The notes under the pieces are model-generated. The model worked only from the letters and a program-made list of their open reading frames with translations, had not been told where the DNA came from and made no database searches. A stretch of 64,000 nt of DNA from Allobosea sp. 67-29 (lineage in GTDB: Bacteria > Pseudomonadota > Alphaproteobacteria > Rhizobiales > Beijerinckiaceae), in NCBI RefSeq assembly GCF_001898115.1, contig NZ_MKSQ01000008.1:435606-499605 (forward strand). The letters run 5' to 3'. The translations under genes were made by a program, and so were the position numbers. Every line of letters starts with the position of its first letter. Position 1 is the first letter of the stretch. Below are positions 53,689 to 62,331 of the stretch, piece by piece.

Positions 53689-56373
53689 TCAGCCATCCTT
53701 GGGCCTGATCGCGCCCAGGGCCGCCTGCGCGGCGGCAAGCCGGGCGATCGGCACGCGGAAGGGCGAGCAGGAGACGTAGTCGAGGCCCACGCTCTCGCAG
53801 AAGCCGATCGAGGCCGGGTCGCCGCCATGCTCGCCGCAGATGCCGAGCTTGATGCCGGAGCGGGTCTTGCGGCCGCGCTCGGCGGCGAGCTTGACCAATT
53901 CGCCAACGCCGTCCTGATCGATGGTGACGAAGGGATCGGCCTCCAGCAGGCCCTTGGCGGTGTAGGAACCGAGAAAGGACGAGGCGTCGTCGCGGCTGAT
54001 GCCGAGCGTTGTCTGGGTCAGGTCGTTGGTGCCGAAGGAGAAGAACTCGGCGCTTTCGGCGATCTCGGCGGCGCGCAAGGCGGCGCGCGGCAGTTCGATC
54101 ATGGTGCCGACCTGATAGTCGATCGTCGTGCCGCTCTCCTGCATCACCGCCTTGGCCATCGCGTCGATGCGGGACTTGACCAGATCGAGCTCCGGCTTGC
54201 CCATCACGAGCGGCACCATCACCTCGGGGATCACCGGCTTGCCGGTTTCCCTGGCTGCGATGACGGCGGCCTCGAAGATTGCGCGGGCCTGCATCTCGGC
54301 GATCTCGGGGAAGGCGACGGCGAGGCGGCAGCCGCGGAAGCCGAGCATCGGGTTGAACTCGTGCAACTCGGCGGCGCGCTGGCGCAGTGCATCCGGCGTG
54401 ACGCCGAGCGCGCCGGCGACCTCCGCGATCTCCTTGTCGCCGTTCGGCAGGAACTCGTGCAGCGGCGGATCGAGCAGGCGGATCGTCACCGGCAGGCCGC
54501 TCATGATGCTGAAGAGCTGGACGAAGTCCTGGCGCTGCACCGGCAGCAGCTTGGCGAGCGCGGCGCGCCTGCCCTTGTCGTCCTGGGCGAGGATCATCTC
54601 GCGGACCGCCTGGATGCGGTTCTCGTCGAAGAACATGTGCTCGGTGCGGCAAAGGCCGATGCCCTCGGCGCCGAATTCGCGGGCGGTCTTGGCATCCTCC
54701 AGCGTCTCGGCATTGGCGCGGACCTTGAGGCGGCGGACCTTGTCGGCCCAGCCCATCAGCGTCGCGAACTCGCCGGAGAGTTCCGGCTTCTGCATCTTGA
54801 TCTCGCCGAGCAGAACCTGGCCGTTGCCGCCGTCGATGGTGACGAAATCGCCGGCCTTCAGCGTCGTCGGGCCGACCGAAAGCGTGCCCTTGGCGTAGTC
54901 GACGCGGATCTGTCCGGCACCGGAGACGCAAGGCTTGCCCATGCCGCGCGCGACGACCGCCGCATGCGAGGTCATGCCGCCGCGGGTGGTGAGGATGCCT
55001 TCGGCCGCGTGCATGCCGTGGATGTCCTCAGGCGAGGTCTCGACGCGCACGAGAATGACCTTCTTGCCGGCCTTCTTGGCAGCTTCGGCATCGTCCGAAT
55101 TGAACACGATTTCGCCGGCGGCGGCTCCGGGCGAAGCCGGCAGGCCGGTGGTCAGCACGCGGCGCTCGGCCTTGGGATCGATGGTGGGGTGCAGGAGCTG
55201 GTCGAGGGCCGAGGGCTCGACACGGCCGACGGCCTCTTCCTCGGAGATCAGCCCTTCGCTGGCGAGATCGACCGCAATCCTCAGCGCCGCCTTGGCGGTG
55301 CGCTTGCCGGACCGGGTCTGCAGCATCCAGAGCTTGCCCTCCTGGATGGTGAACTCCATGTCCTGCATGTCGCGGTAATGCTTCTCGAGGATGCCGTAGA
55401 TGCGGACAAGCTCCGCATAGGCCTCCGGCATCGCCATCTCCATCGACGGCTTGTCGGAACCGGCCTCCTTCTTGGCCTTCTCGGTGATGTCCTGCGGCGT
55501 GCGGATGCCGGCGACGACGTCCTCGCCCTGCGCGTTGATCAGGAATTCGCCATAGAGCGCGTTCTCGCCGGTCGAGGGATTGCGCGTGAAGGCGACGCCG
55601 GTCGCGGAGGTGTCGCCCATGTTGCCGAACACCATCGACTGGACGTTGACCGCCGTGCCCCAGCTCGCAGGGATGCTGTTGAGCTCGCGATACTTGATGG
55701 CGCGGGCGTTCATCCAGGACGAGAAAACGGCGCCGACTGCGCCCCAGAGCTGCTTCTCGGGCTCCTGCGGGAAGTCGGAGCCGAGCGCCTTCTTCACGAT
55801 GTCCTTGTACCGGCCGACCAGCACCTTCCAGTCCTCGGCCGAGAGGTCGGTGTCGAGATGGAGGCCCTTGCGCTCCTTGTAATCCTCCAGCGCCTCCTCG
55901 AAGAGGCCGTGGTCGATGTCGAGCACGACGTTGGAATACATCGTGATGAAGCGGCGGTAGCTGTCCCAGGCGAAGCGGGCGTCGCCCGAAGCCTTGGCCA
56001 CCGCCTCGACCGTCTCGTCGTTGAGTCCGAGGTTGAGGACGGTATCCATCATGCCCGGCATCGAGGCGCGCGCGCCGGAGCGAACCGAGACGAGCAGCGG
56101 GTTGGCCGGGTCGCCGAAGGTCTTGCCGGTGAGCTCCGCCATGCCGGCGAGCGCGGCCTTGACCTGCGCATCCAGATCGGCGGGGAACTGCTTGCCGTGG
56201 TCGTAATAGTAGGTGCAGACCTCGGTGGTGATGGTGAAGCCGGGCGGGACAGGCAGGCCGAGATTGCTCATCTCGGCCAGGTTCGCGCCCTTGCCGCCGA
56301 GCAGGTTCTTCATCCCCGCCTCACCTTCGGCCTTGCCGTCGCCGAAGGTGTAGACCCACTTCCCACCTGCCAT
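53689..56373 (-). CDS. ppdK: Pyruvate, phosphate dikinase
   Basis: A cytoplasmic enzyme interconverting pyruvate + ATP + Pi and PEP + AMP + PPi. The 894-aa product has the N-terminal nucleotide-binding domain (MKNLLGGKGANLAEMSNLGLPVPPGFTITTE). The central phosphohistidine domain reads GILTTRGGMTSHAAVVARGMGKPCVSG, with the catalytic His in TSHAAV. The C-terminal PEP-binding barrel ends around SFGTNDLTQTTLGISRDDASSF and GICGEHGGDPASI. The start at 56373 (MAGGKWVYTFGDG) gives typical length; the track adds 24 residues. It begins an operon with the COX2-like and HAD genes. A terminator lies between ycgN and ppdK. Confidence 0.96.
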   Translation of the reverse strand: MAGGKWVYTFGDGKAEGEAGMKNLLGGKGANLAEMSNLGLPVPPGFTITTEVCTYYYDHGKQFPADLDAQVKAALAGMAELTGKTFGDPANPLLVSVRSGARASMPGMMDTVLNLGLNDETVEAVAKASGDARFAWDSYRRFITMYSNVVLDIDHGLFEEALEDYKERKGLHLDTDLSAEDWKVLVGRYKDIVKKALGSDFPQEPEKQLWGAVGAVFSSWMNARAIKYRELNSIPASWGTAVNVQSMVFGNMGDTSATGVAFTRNPSTGENALYGEFLINAQGEDVVAGIRTPQDITEKAKKEAGSDKPSMEMAMPEAYAELVRIYGILEKHYRDMQDMEFTIQEGKLWMLQTRSGKRTAKAALRIAVDLASEGLISEEEAVGRVEPSALDQLLHPTIDPKAERRVLTTGLPASPGAAAGEIVFNSDDAEAAKKAGKKVILVRVETSPEDIHGMHAAEGILTTRGGMTSHAAVVARGMGKPCVSGAGQIRVDYAKGTLSVGPTTLKAGDFVTIDGGNGQVLLGEIKMQKPELSGEFATLMGWADKVRRLKVRANAETLEDAKTAREFGAEGIGLCRTEHMFFDENRIQAVREMILAQDDKGRRAALAKLLPVQRQDFVQLFSIMSGLPVTIRLLDPPLHEFLPNGDKEIAEVAGALGVTPDALRQRAAELHEFNPMLGFRGCRLAVAFPEIAEMQARAIFEAAVIAARETGKPVIPEVMVPLVMGKPELDLVKSRIDAMAKAVMQESGTTIDYQVGTMIELPRAALRAAEIAESAEFFSFGTNDLTQTTLGISRDDASSFLGSYTAKGLLEADPFVTIDQDGVGELVKLAAERGRKTRSGIKLGICGEHGGDPASIGFCESVGLDYVSCSPFRVPIARLAAAQAALGAIRPKDG

Positions 56374-56489
56374 CACTTCAACCTCTTCGTTTGCAGCCGG
56401 ACGCAGCAACGCCGCGGCGATGCGAAAGTTTCGTGTGCGAGCCACCGATGCCGTACCGGCACCCGCAGCGGGACGCGGCGGTCATGCCC

Positions 56490-56520
56490 AAAAGCACCTG
56501 AACAATCAATGAGCAGGTGC
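56490..56520 (-). terminator. Rho-independent terminator of the ycgN-like gene
   Basis: On the minus strand the sequence reads GCACCTG-(13 nt)-CAGGTGC followed by TTTT, 36 bp after the stop of the YcgN/YkgJ-family gene. The stem is 7 bp and the T-tract short, so strength is moderate. It may also fold in the ppdK leader. Confidence 0.55.
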
Positions 56521-56555
56521 AACAAACTTTCCGCAGGCGCACAAGCGACGACGCA

Positions 56556-57053
56556 TCATTTCGTCTGGCGATCGCGCGCGCCGCGCGGCCAGCGCAGCGG
56601 CCAGGCCACGATGCGCTCGGCGACGTCGTCCTCCGGCACCTCGTCCTCGTTCGCGAAGACGCGGCCCCGCACCGAAATACCGGCCGCCACGACCGTCTCC
56701 GGATCGCCCGAGACGAGCGGATGCCACCAGGGCAGGTCCCGGCCCTCGGCGACGAGGCGGTAGGCGCAGGTCGGCGGCAGCCAGGGCAGCGTGCGGACGT
56801 CCTCCGGGGTCAGCGTGACGCAATCCGGCACCGCGCGGGACCGGTTCGCATAGTCGCGGCAGCGGCAGGTGCCGGCATCGAACAGGCGGCAGCCGATATC
56901 GGTGGCGAAGAGACGCCCGGTATCCTCATCCTCGAGCTTGACGAGGCAGCAGCGCCCGCAGCCGTCGCAGAGCGACTCCCATTGCGTGCGGTCCATCGCC
57001 TCCAGGGGCGTGGTCCGCCAGAACGGCTCGTCCAGGGCGCTTTCCGGCTTCAT
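56556..57053 (-). CDS. YcgN/YkgJ-family cysteine-cluster protein
   Basis: A 165-aa soluble protein with eight conserved cysteines in [11 protein letters not shown] (CxxCxxCC), [19 protein letters not shown] and VPDC, which probably coordinate zinc or an iron-sulfur cluster. [30 protein letters not shown] is characteristic of YcgN (UPF0260). Biochemical role is unknown. It is divergent from PBP1A and followed by a terminator. Confidence 0.92.
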   Translation of the reverse strand: MKPESALDEPFWRTTPLEAMDRTQWESLCDGCGRCCLVKLEDEDTGRLFATDIGCRLFDAGTCRCRDYANRSRAVPDCVTLTPEDVRTLPWLPPTCAYRLVAEGRDLPWWHPLVSGDPETVVAAGISVRGRVFANEDEVPEDDVAERIVAWPLRWPRGARDRQTK

Positions 57054-57111
57054 GGCAGGCTTATGCGCCGATGCGCGGGAAGATGGAAGGGCCGCGCCGT
57101 TGCCGGCCCTG

Positions 57112-57130
57112 CTGTCCCACTCCGGGACAG
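57112..57130. promoter_or_regulatory. Hairpin in the ycgN/PBP1A divergent region
   Basis: CTGTCCC-ACTCC-GGGACAG is a perfect 7-bp stem with a 5-nt loop, between the two divergent start codons. It may be an operator or an untranslated-region structure. No T-run follows on either strand. Confidence 0.3.
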
Positions 57131-57296
57131 CGAGGCTGGCTCGGATCCTGCTGTTCGGAAGGAATTCCGCGCATGCTGGGCTTATCGCCTGTGCGGGTCG
57201 TGATTATGTGTCCATTCCCGGGCGCTCTCCTGTTGCCAACGCGGCGCTCGCGCGGCAGGACTGTGTCGGGGGCCATTCGGGAAGCCTGGAACGGCC

Positions 57297-59516
57297 ATGG
57301 AGTTCAGGAAGGCAGGCTGGAGGACGCGGCTGAAGCGCCATGCGCTCGCCGCCGATTCATGGCTGGATGCCGGGCTGTGGGGCGCGGGCCGGCATGCCGG
57401 CGAGATCTACGAGCGCATCCGCAGCTACGCCGATCGCCTTACGGTCACCGGCGGCAGGCGCCTGGCGGCCGAGTTCGCCAGCGAGGGGCTGAACATCGGC
57501 ATCGTCGGCGCGCTGTTCATGCTGATGCTGGCCCTGCCCGCCTTCCGGATCGGCAACGAAGATGCCCTGAAGAGCCAGGTTCTCGCCGTCAGCTTCCTCG
57601 ACCGCTACGGCAACCCGATCGGCCATCGCGGTGCCCGGCACGACGATTCGCTGAAGCTGGAGGAGATGCCGGACCACCTCCTCAAGGCCGTGATCGCGAC
57701 CGAGGACCGGCGCTTCTACGACCATTTCGGTATCGACGTGATCGGCACCTTCCGGGCGCTGACCGTCAACGCCCGCGCCTCCGGCGTCGTCCAGGGCGGT
57801 TCATCGTTGACGCAGCAGCTCGCCAAGAACCTGTTCCTCTCCAACGAGCGCTCGCTCGACCGCAAGATCAAGGAAGCCTTCCTAGCGCTCTGGCTGGAAG
57901 CGCGACTGAGCAAGAACGAGATCCTCAAGCTCTATCTCGACCGCGCCTATATGGGCGGCGGCACCTTCGGGGTCGCGGCGGCGGCCGAATACTATTTCGG
58001 CAAGTCGGTGAAGGACGTCTCGCTGGCGGAGGCGGCGATGCTGGCCGGCCTGTTCAAGGCGCCGACGAAATACGCCCCGCACGTCAACCTGCCGGCCGCC
58101 CGGGCCCGCGCCAACGACGTGCTCAACGCCATGGTCGATGCCGGCTTCATGACCGCCGGCCAGGTCGACAGCGCCAAGCGCAACCCGGCGACGCCGGTCG
58201 ACCGCAAGCGCGATTCCAGCCCCGACTACTATCTCGACTGGGCCTTCGACCAGGTGAAGGAGCTGGCCGACGAGGGCAAGCTCGGCTCCGACCGCGTGCT
58301 GACGGTCAAGACCCCGCATGACGCAGCGATCCAGGAGCGGGCCGACGAGGCGATCGAGACGATCCTGCGCCAGCACGGCCCGGCCTACCGCGTGAAGCAG
58401 GCGGCGACGGTGGTGATGGATCCCGACGGCGCCGTGCGCGCCATCGTCGGCGGGCGCGACTACGGCGCGAGCCAGTTCAACCGCGCGACGGCGGGCCAGC
58501 GCCAGCCCGGCTCGTCGTTCAAGCCCTATGTCTACGCGACGGCGCTTTCGGCCGGGCTCTACAGGCCCAATACGATCGTCACCGACCGGCCGGTCTGCAT
58601 CGGCAACTGGTGCCCGAGCAACTACGGCCACTCCTATGCGGGCTCGGTACCGCTCTACGTGGCGCTGGCGAAGTCGATCAACACGATCCCGGTGCAGATG
58701 TCGATCGCCATCGGCCGCGCGACCGGCGAGACGCACGAGGCACGCGCCGCCGCGATCGGCCGCAAGAAGATCGTGGCGACGGCGCGCGCGATGGGCCTGA
58801 CCACGCCGTTGACCGACACGGTCTCGCTGCCGATCGGCGCGGCGGAGGTGACGGTGATCGATCAGGCCGCCGGCTACGCCGTCTTCGCCAATGGCGGCAA
58901 GCGCGCAAAACCCTACGCCGCGATCGACATCACCAATTCGCAGGGAGAGCTGATCTACAGCCACGCCCGGGACGAGCCGGAGCCGCAGCAGGTGCTCAGC
59001 ACGCAGGTCGTGCAGGACATGAACTTCATGCTGTCCAAGGTGCCCACGGAAGGAACCGGTCGGCGCGCCGCCCTGGACGGGATCGTCGCGGCCGGCAAGA
59101 GCGGCACGACCAATGGCTACAAGGACGCCTGGTATGTCGGCTACACCGGCAACCTCGTCGAGGCGATCTGGTTCGGCAACGACGATTCCTCCGAGACCGC
59201 GAACCTCACCGGCGGCTCGCTGCCGGCGATGACGTTCAAGGAGGTCATGCAGTTCGCCCATCAGGGGCTGGAGCTGAAGCCGATCCCGGGCGTGCCCGCC
59301 GATCCGAAGGCGGCCGCGGTCGCCAAGGCGGGCGGCGCTACGCGCGACCCGCTCGGCGCCGGCACGCCGGGCGCCGGCCATATGCCGCGCCAGTCCTTCG
59401 AGGTGCTGTCGGCCGTCGGCTCGATGTTCAAGACGATCGAACCCTCGCGCAGCGCACCCCGGCCGGTGCAGGTCGGCATCCGGGAGGTCTCGGGGCCGGA
59501 GACGCGACTGCGCTGA
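57297..59516 (+). CDS. Penicillin-binding protein 1A family transglycosylase/transpeptidase
   Basis: A bifunctional class A PBP of 739 aa that polymerises and cross-links peptidoglycan. After a cytoplasmic N-terminus and one transmembrane helix (IGIVGALFMLMLALPAF, about residues 68-84), the GT51 domain spans about 115-290. It has ATEDRRFYDHFGID, GGSSLTQQLAKNLFLSNERSLDRKIKEAFLALWLE and YLDRAYMGGGTFG. The transpeptidase domain (385-650) has QPGSSFKPYVY (SxxK), AKSINTIP (SxN) and GKSGTTNGYKDAWYVG (KSGT). The first 60 residues are an unusual basic leader. It is divergent from ycgN. Confidence 0.94.
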   Translation: MEFRKAGWRTRLKRHALAADSWLDAGLWGAGRHAGEIYERIRSYADRLTVTGGRRLAAEFASEGLNIGIVGALFMLMLALPAFRIGNEDALKSQVLAVSFLDRYGNPIGHRGARHDDSLKLEEMPDHLLKAVIATEDRRFYDHFGIDVIGTFRALTVNARASGVVQGGSSLTQQLAKNLFLSNERSLDRKIKEAFLALWLEARLSKNEILKLYLDRAYMGGGTFGVAAAAEYYFGKSVKDVSLAEAAMLAGLFKAPTKYAPHVNLPAARARANDVLNAMVDAGFMTAGQVDSAKRNPATPVDRKRDSSPDYYLDWAFDQVKELADEGKLGSDRVLTVKTPHDAAIQERADEAIETILRQHGPAYRVKQAATVVMDPDGAVRAIVGGRDYGASQFNRATAGQRQPGSSFKPYVYATALSAGLYRPNTIVTDRPVCIGNWCPSNYGHSYAGSVPLYVALAKSINTIPVQMSIAIGRATGETHEARAAAIGRKKIVATARAMGLTTPLTDTVSLPIGAAEVTVIDQAAGYAVFANGGKRAKPYAAIDITNSQGELIYSHARDEPEPQQVLSTQVVQDMNFMLSKVPTEGTGRRAALDGIVAAGKSGTTNGYKDAWYVGYTGNLVEAIWFGNDDSSETANLTGGSLPAMTFKEVMQFAHQGLELKPIPGVPADPKAAAVAKAGGATRDPLGAGTPGAGHMPRQSFEVLSAVGSMFKTIEPSRSAPRPVQVGIREVSGPETRLR

Positions 59517-59548
59517 GCGATGGCGGCGGGTCGGCTTGAGGTCGGCAG

Positions 59549-59847
59549 TGGGTCGGAAGCGGAAGTTAATTCGCCTCCGCTACCAAGAGCCACTATGGAC
59601 ATGCTGAAGTCGATAATCGGTTGGGTATGGAGGGTTCAGACCAGACCGAACCTGATCATACTCGGAGGGCTCTGCACCCTCGTCTTCGTGTATGAAGCTG
59701 CCGGCAGGCACACCGCCGTTATTGCGATTGCACTCCTGGTTTTCCTGGCATGCGGCTTAACGTTCGTTTGGTGGTTAGGGCGAGCACCTGGCGACGATAA
59801 ATGATCGAGCCGCGGCGAAGTTCTGAGATGGGTCGGAAGCAGAACTT
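59549..59847 (+). repeat. Imperfect 19-bp direct repeats flanking a small ORF (59549-59567 and 59829-59847)
   Basis: TGGGTCGGAAGCGGAAGTT and TGGGTCGGAAGCAGAACTT match at 17 of 19 positions and are exactly 280 bp apart. They bracket the small membrane ORF at 59595-59804. They could be duplicated segments, members of a dispersed repeat family, or traces of an insertion. Confidence 0.6.
59595..59804 (+). CDS. Small two-helix membrane protein (lower-GC ORF)
   Basis: A 69-aa peptide MDMLKSIIGWVWRVQTRPNLIILGGLCTLVFVYEAAGRHTAVIAIALLVFLACGLTFVWWLGRAPGDDK with two hydrophobic stretches. The track start at 59520 lies in the preceding low-complexity region; the ATG at 59595 is a better start. Codon use is less GC3-rich than neighbours, so it may be foreign or a young gene. 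No function is recognised. Confidence 0.5.
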   Translation: MDMLKSIIGWVWRVQTRPNLIILGGLCTLVFVYEAAGRHTAVIAIALLVFLACGLTFVWWLGRAPGDDK

Positions 59848-59854
59848 GGACTTC

Positions 59855-60082
59855 TTATCCCAACGCGTTCTCACCGATGCGACGGCGGAACTCCGTCAAC
59901 TCCCTCGCAGACTCAGCATCGTTGTCGAGACGAACTTTCTCAAAAAGCTCCGCGCCGCTCAAATGCCGTCCTTCTTTCACAGTATATAGTTGGGGCTCTT
60001 CGGGTCGATGCTTTCTATCGTCGGACTGGCGCTGTAAGCCCCAGGGGAGAAGTGGGTTCAATAAGCGCCAGAACAGACCCAT
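59855..60082 (-). CDS. Hypothetical small protein
   Basis: A 75-aa ORF on the minus strand. The N-terminus is hydrophobic (MGLFWRLLNPLLPWGLQRQ) and the rest is charged and helical (AELFEKVRLDNDAESARELTEFRRRIGENALG). The sequence looks more protein-like than the overlapping plus-strand ORF, but codon use is atypical and no homologue is recognised. Confidence 0.38.
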   Translation of the reverse strand: MGLFWRLLNPLLPWGLQRQSDDRKHRPEEPQLYTVKEGRHLSGAELFEKVRLDNDAESARELTEFRRRIGENALG

Positions 60083-60143
60083 CAGCCCAATCCGTTTTTC
60101 CGTGACAGTGCATATGCCTCGAAGTCACAGGAGCGTAGGTCCA

Positions 60144-60169
60144 TTTGGCTTCCGAAGCTTCAAGCCAAA
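60144..60169. repeat. 26-bp interrupted palindrome
   Basis: TTTGGCTT-CC-GAAGCTTC-AAGCCAAA consists of 8-bp outer arms around the internal palindrome GAAGCTTC. It lies in the low-GC interval 118 bp upstream of the DUF1214 gene. It could be a terminator relic, regulator site or recombination footprint. Confidence 0.5.
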
Positions 60170-60286
60170 CTCCGCAAGGGCCGAACTCCGAAATTCAAAA
60201 CCGGGACATCGCCGGTGGTTGACGATGCGAGGCGGCGAGGTTCAACTCCGCCGGCCTGCGACGCAGGGCAGGCGCGGAAGGCAAGC

Positions 60287-60862
60287 GTGCGGATTCTCGA
60301 TCTCGCCTATATCCTGGGCCTCGGTGCCGGCCTCGGGCTGGTCTCGGCGCATTGGGCCGTCGCCGGCCGCCCGGCGGTCGGCAAGGTCGAGGTCGGCTCC
60401 TGGATGGCCTGGCCCGGCAGCGGCAGCCGCGACGTCGACCCCTATATGCGGGCCTATCTGGCGCGCGGCGTGCACCTGCCGCTCGGCGCCGGCGAGGGTC
60501 TGCAGCTGATCGCCGCGCGCAGCGACGACGGCGCACCGCTCGACGGGCGCTGCCGCTATCGAATCAGCGGCAGCGTGCCGACGACGCGGGGCTGGACGCT
60601 CGAGGTCACCGACGCCGCCGGCCGGCCCTTCCGCCTGCCGCTCGAGCGGGCGAGCTTCACCGATGCCGAAGTGGTGCGCAGCGAGGACGGCGCGCTCGCG
60701 ATCATGGCGGCCGCGCCGCCCCAGGCCGGCAACTGGCTGCCGCTGCCGCCGGAGGGCCGCTTCCAGTTCCGGCTGCGGCTTTACGACACCCCTGTCTCCG
60801 GCCAGACCGGCGAGACCCGGGCGACGAACCTGCCCCAGATCACGCGCGTCGACTGCCGATGA
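60287..60862 (+). CDS. DUF1214 domain-containing membrane-anchored protein
   Basis: A 191-aa protein with an N-terminal membrane anchor (ILDLAYILGLGAGLGLVSAHWAV) and a beta-rich exported domain (GRCRYRISGSVPTTRGWTLEVTDAAGRP, GNWLPLPPEGRFQFRLRLYDTP), as in DUF1214 proteins. The start is GTG at 60287 with GGAAGG upstream; the track's extra 24 residues fall in the low-GC interval. It overlaps the following gene by ATGA, so the two are translationally coupled. The function of this pair, widespread in Rhizobiales, is unknown to me. Confidence 0.82.
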   Translation: MRILDLAYILGLGAGLGLVSAHWAVAGRPAVGKVEVGSWMAWPGSGSRDVDPYMRAYLARGVHLPLGAGEGLQLIAARSDDGAPLDGRCRYRISGSVPTTRGWTLEVTDAAGRPFRLPLERASFTDAEVVRSEDGALAIMAAAPPQAGNWLPLPPEGRFQFRLRLYDTPVSGQTGETRATNLPQITRVDCR

Positions 60863-61527
60863 GCGCGGTCGACCATGGTTCAGCGCTGCTCCCCGCGGAG
60901 GAATCTCCGCCGCCGGCCGCTCGCCCGCCCTTACCAGCGCGGCGGCGCCTGCCGCAGCGGCTGCGCGCGGCTGCGACCCGTCTTGCCATGACGACCCTCG
61001 CCGGGCTGATGCTCGCGGCCATCGTGCATATCGTCACGATCCTGCTGATCCCGGCCCTGTCGCAACGCGATGCCGCCCATGCCTATCGCCTGCTCGGGGC
61101 AGAAGGACATGCCGAACTCGTTCCGCTCGCCGCCAGTCCCGGGGGAATGCCCGTCCTGCAGGAGGCCGACCCCAACGAGGTGACGGCGGTCTGCGGCTAC
61201 GATCTTTCGGCAGGGCCGGTGCGGGTGGTCGCCCGAACCGGGACCCTGCCGCTCGGGCTCACGCTGCACCGGCAAGGCGGCGGCGTGATCTATGCGATCA
61301 CCGACCGGGCCGCGATCCGCGGCGTGCTGGAATTCCTGATCCTGACGGAGGCCCAGTACGACGAGCGCGTCGCCAATGACGAGGAAGGCGAGACCAGCCG
61401 CGAATTGCGCGTGGTGTCCGACAGCGCGCGCGGTCTGATCGTCGCGCGCGTTCTGGCGAAGCGCCCCTCGGACCGGGGCGACGCCGAAGCGCTCGCCGCG
61501 AGCGTGCGGTGCGGCCCCGTCGAATGA
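60859..61527 (+). CDS. DUF1254-type membrane-anchored protein
   Basis: A 222-aa protein with a proline-rich cytoplasmic leader (EESPPPAARPPLPARRRLPQRL) and one transmembrane helix (MTTLAGLMLAAIVHIVTILLIPAL). An exported domain follows (TAVCGYDLSAGPVRVVARTGTLPLGLTLHRQGGGVIYAITDRA). It forms an ATGA-overlapping pair with the DUF1214 gene, the arrangement typical of split DUF1214/DUF1254 neighbours in Rhizobiales. Convergent with the lipoprotein gene. Confidence 0.78.
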   Translation: MSAVDHGSALLPAEESPPPAARPPLPARRRLPQRLRAAATRLAMTTLAGLMLAAIVHIVTILLIPALSQRDAAHAYRLLGAEGHAELVPLAASPGGMPVLQEADPNEVTAVCGYDLSAGPVRVVARTGTLPLGLTLHRQGGGVIYAITDRAAIRGVLEFLILTEAQYDERVANDEEGETSRELRVVSDSARGLIVARVLAKRPSDRGDAEALAASVRCGPVE

Positions 61528-61540
61528 GGCCCTGCCCGAC

Positions 61541-62311
61541 TCAGCCCTTGTAGACCACCGGCCGCTTCGTGCCGCCGCCAAAGGCATCGTTGAGCGGCAT
61601 CGTGCAGAGCGGCCCCGCTTCGGCCTCGAGCGCCATCACCGCACGCTCGGCCTTGATCGCCTCGCGCGAGGGCATCTCGACCACGAGGTTGGCGAGCGCG
61701 TGACGATAGCTGCGGATGCGGAAATCGAGACGCTCGCAGACCCAGAAGACGAGGCCTTCGTTCTCGACGACGCGCGCCAGCGCCGGCTCGCCCTTTTCCG
61801 GCGCGACGTCGGGGGAAGCCGCAACGGTGCGCATCCGCACCCGGTCCATGCTCACCACCCGCCCGGCATTGGCGCGAAACGGGCCGATGAGCAGGCGGTC
61901 CGCATTGGCATCCTCGGCCAGGCGGTTGTAGCGCGAAGCCTGCGAGGCGAAGGAGGTCGCGGTCAGGCCCCGGAAGTAGTCGGAGACGTCCACGGACTGG
62001 GCCGCGACGGGCAGAATGCGCGTATGGGCAAGGTTCGAGACCTCGCCCTGGAAGACGCTATGCGGGCTCGCGGGCATGATGAAGCGCCAGGCGCGATCGC
62101 GCATCTGCTCTTCGTCATCGGTCAGGCGGAAGGGCGAAGCGGCTTCGCCACGGGCCGATGCCGCGAGGAAACCGGCCTCGGGCGCCAGAAGCTGGGACCA
62201 GATGGTTGGCCGCGGGCGGCCGAGATCGCCGGTGGTCGCCGTACAGCCCGCCGCGAGCAGCGCCGTCGCGAGGACGGCACCGAGCGTGCGGAGCCTGCGC
62301 GCCCCACCCAT
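61541..62311 (-). CDS. Putative lipoprotein, unknown function
   Basis: A 256-aa exported lipoprotein. The lipobox LLAAGC puts the lipidated Cys at position 23 of MGGARRLRTLGAVLATALLAAGC. The mature part includes LTDDEEQMRDRAWRFIMPASPHSVFQGEVSNLAHTRILP and SLRMIRSYRH-like RIRSYRHALANLVVEMPSREAIKAER, with no recognised domain. The start ATG at 62311 was chosen because the signal peptide begins there; a GTG eight codons upstream is possible. The gene for a 69-aa protein ends 20 bp upstream on the same strand. Confidence 0.75.
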   Translation of the reverse strand: MGGARRLRTLGAVLATALLAAGCTATTGDLGRPRPTIWSQLLAPEAGFLAASARGEAASPFRLTDDEEQMRDRAWRFIMPASPHSVFQGEVSNLAHTRILPVAAQSVDVSDYFRGLTATSFASQASRYNRLAEDANADRLLIGPFRANAGRVVSMDRVRMRTVAASPDVAPEKGEPALARVVENEGLVFWVCERLDFRIRSYRHALANLVVEMPSREAIKAERAVMALEAEAGPLCTMPLNDAFGGGTKRPVVYKG

Positions 62312-62331
62312 CTCTGCACCCGCGGCATCGA

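Larger units (their letters stand above)
59805..60286. other. Lower-GC interval of about 480 bp
   Basis: This stretch between the small membrane ORF and the DUF1214 gene has visibly more A/T than the rest of the window. It holds only one weakly supported minus-strand ORF (59855-60082), one copy of the 19-bp repeat and one long palindrome (60144-60169). An overlapping plus-strand ORF of 62 codons (59801-59989) begins inside the preceding stop (ATGA), but its protein looks like a shadow. I see no RNA gene or transposase remnant. Confidence 0.5.

Noticed and set aside
53827-56763. 978-aa plus-strand ORF opposite ppdK
   Set aside because: Antisense shadow of the unmistakable PpdK sequence, with no motifs.
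57882-59381. 499-aa minus-strand ORF opposite PBP1A
   Set aside because: Shadow of a gene with complete GT51 and transpeptidase motifs.
59801-59989. 62-codon plus ORF overlapping the stop of the small membrane ORF
   Set aside because: It has an ATGA coupling but unnatural composition, and it overlaps a more protein-like minus ORF; not called as a gene.
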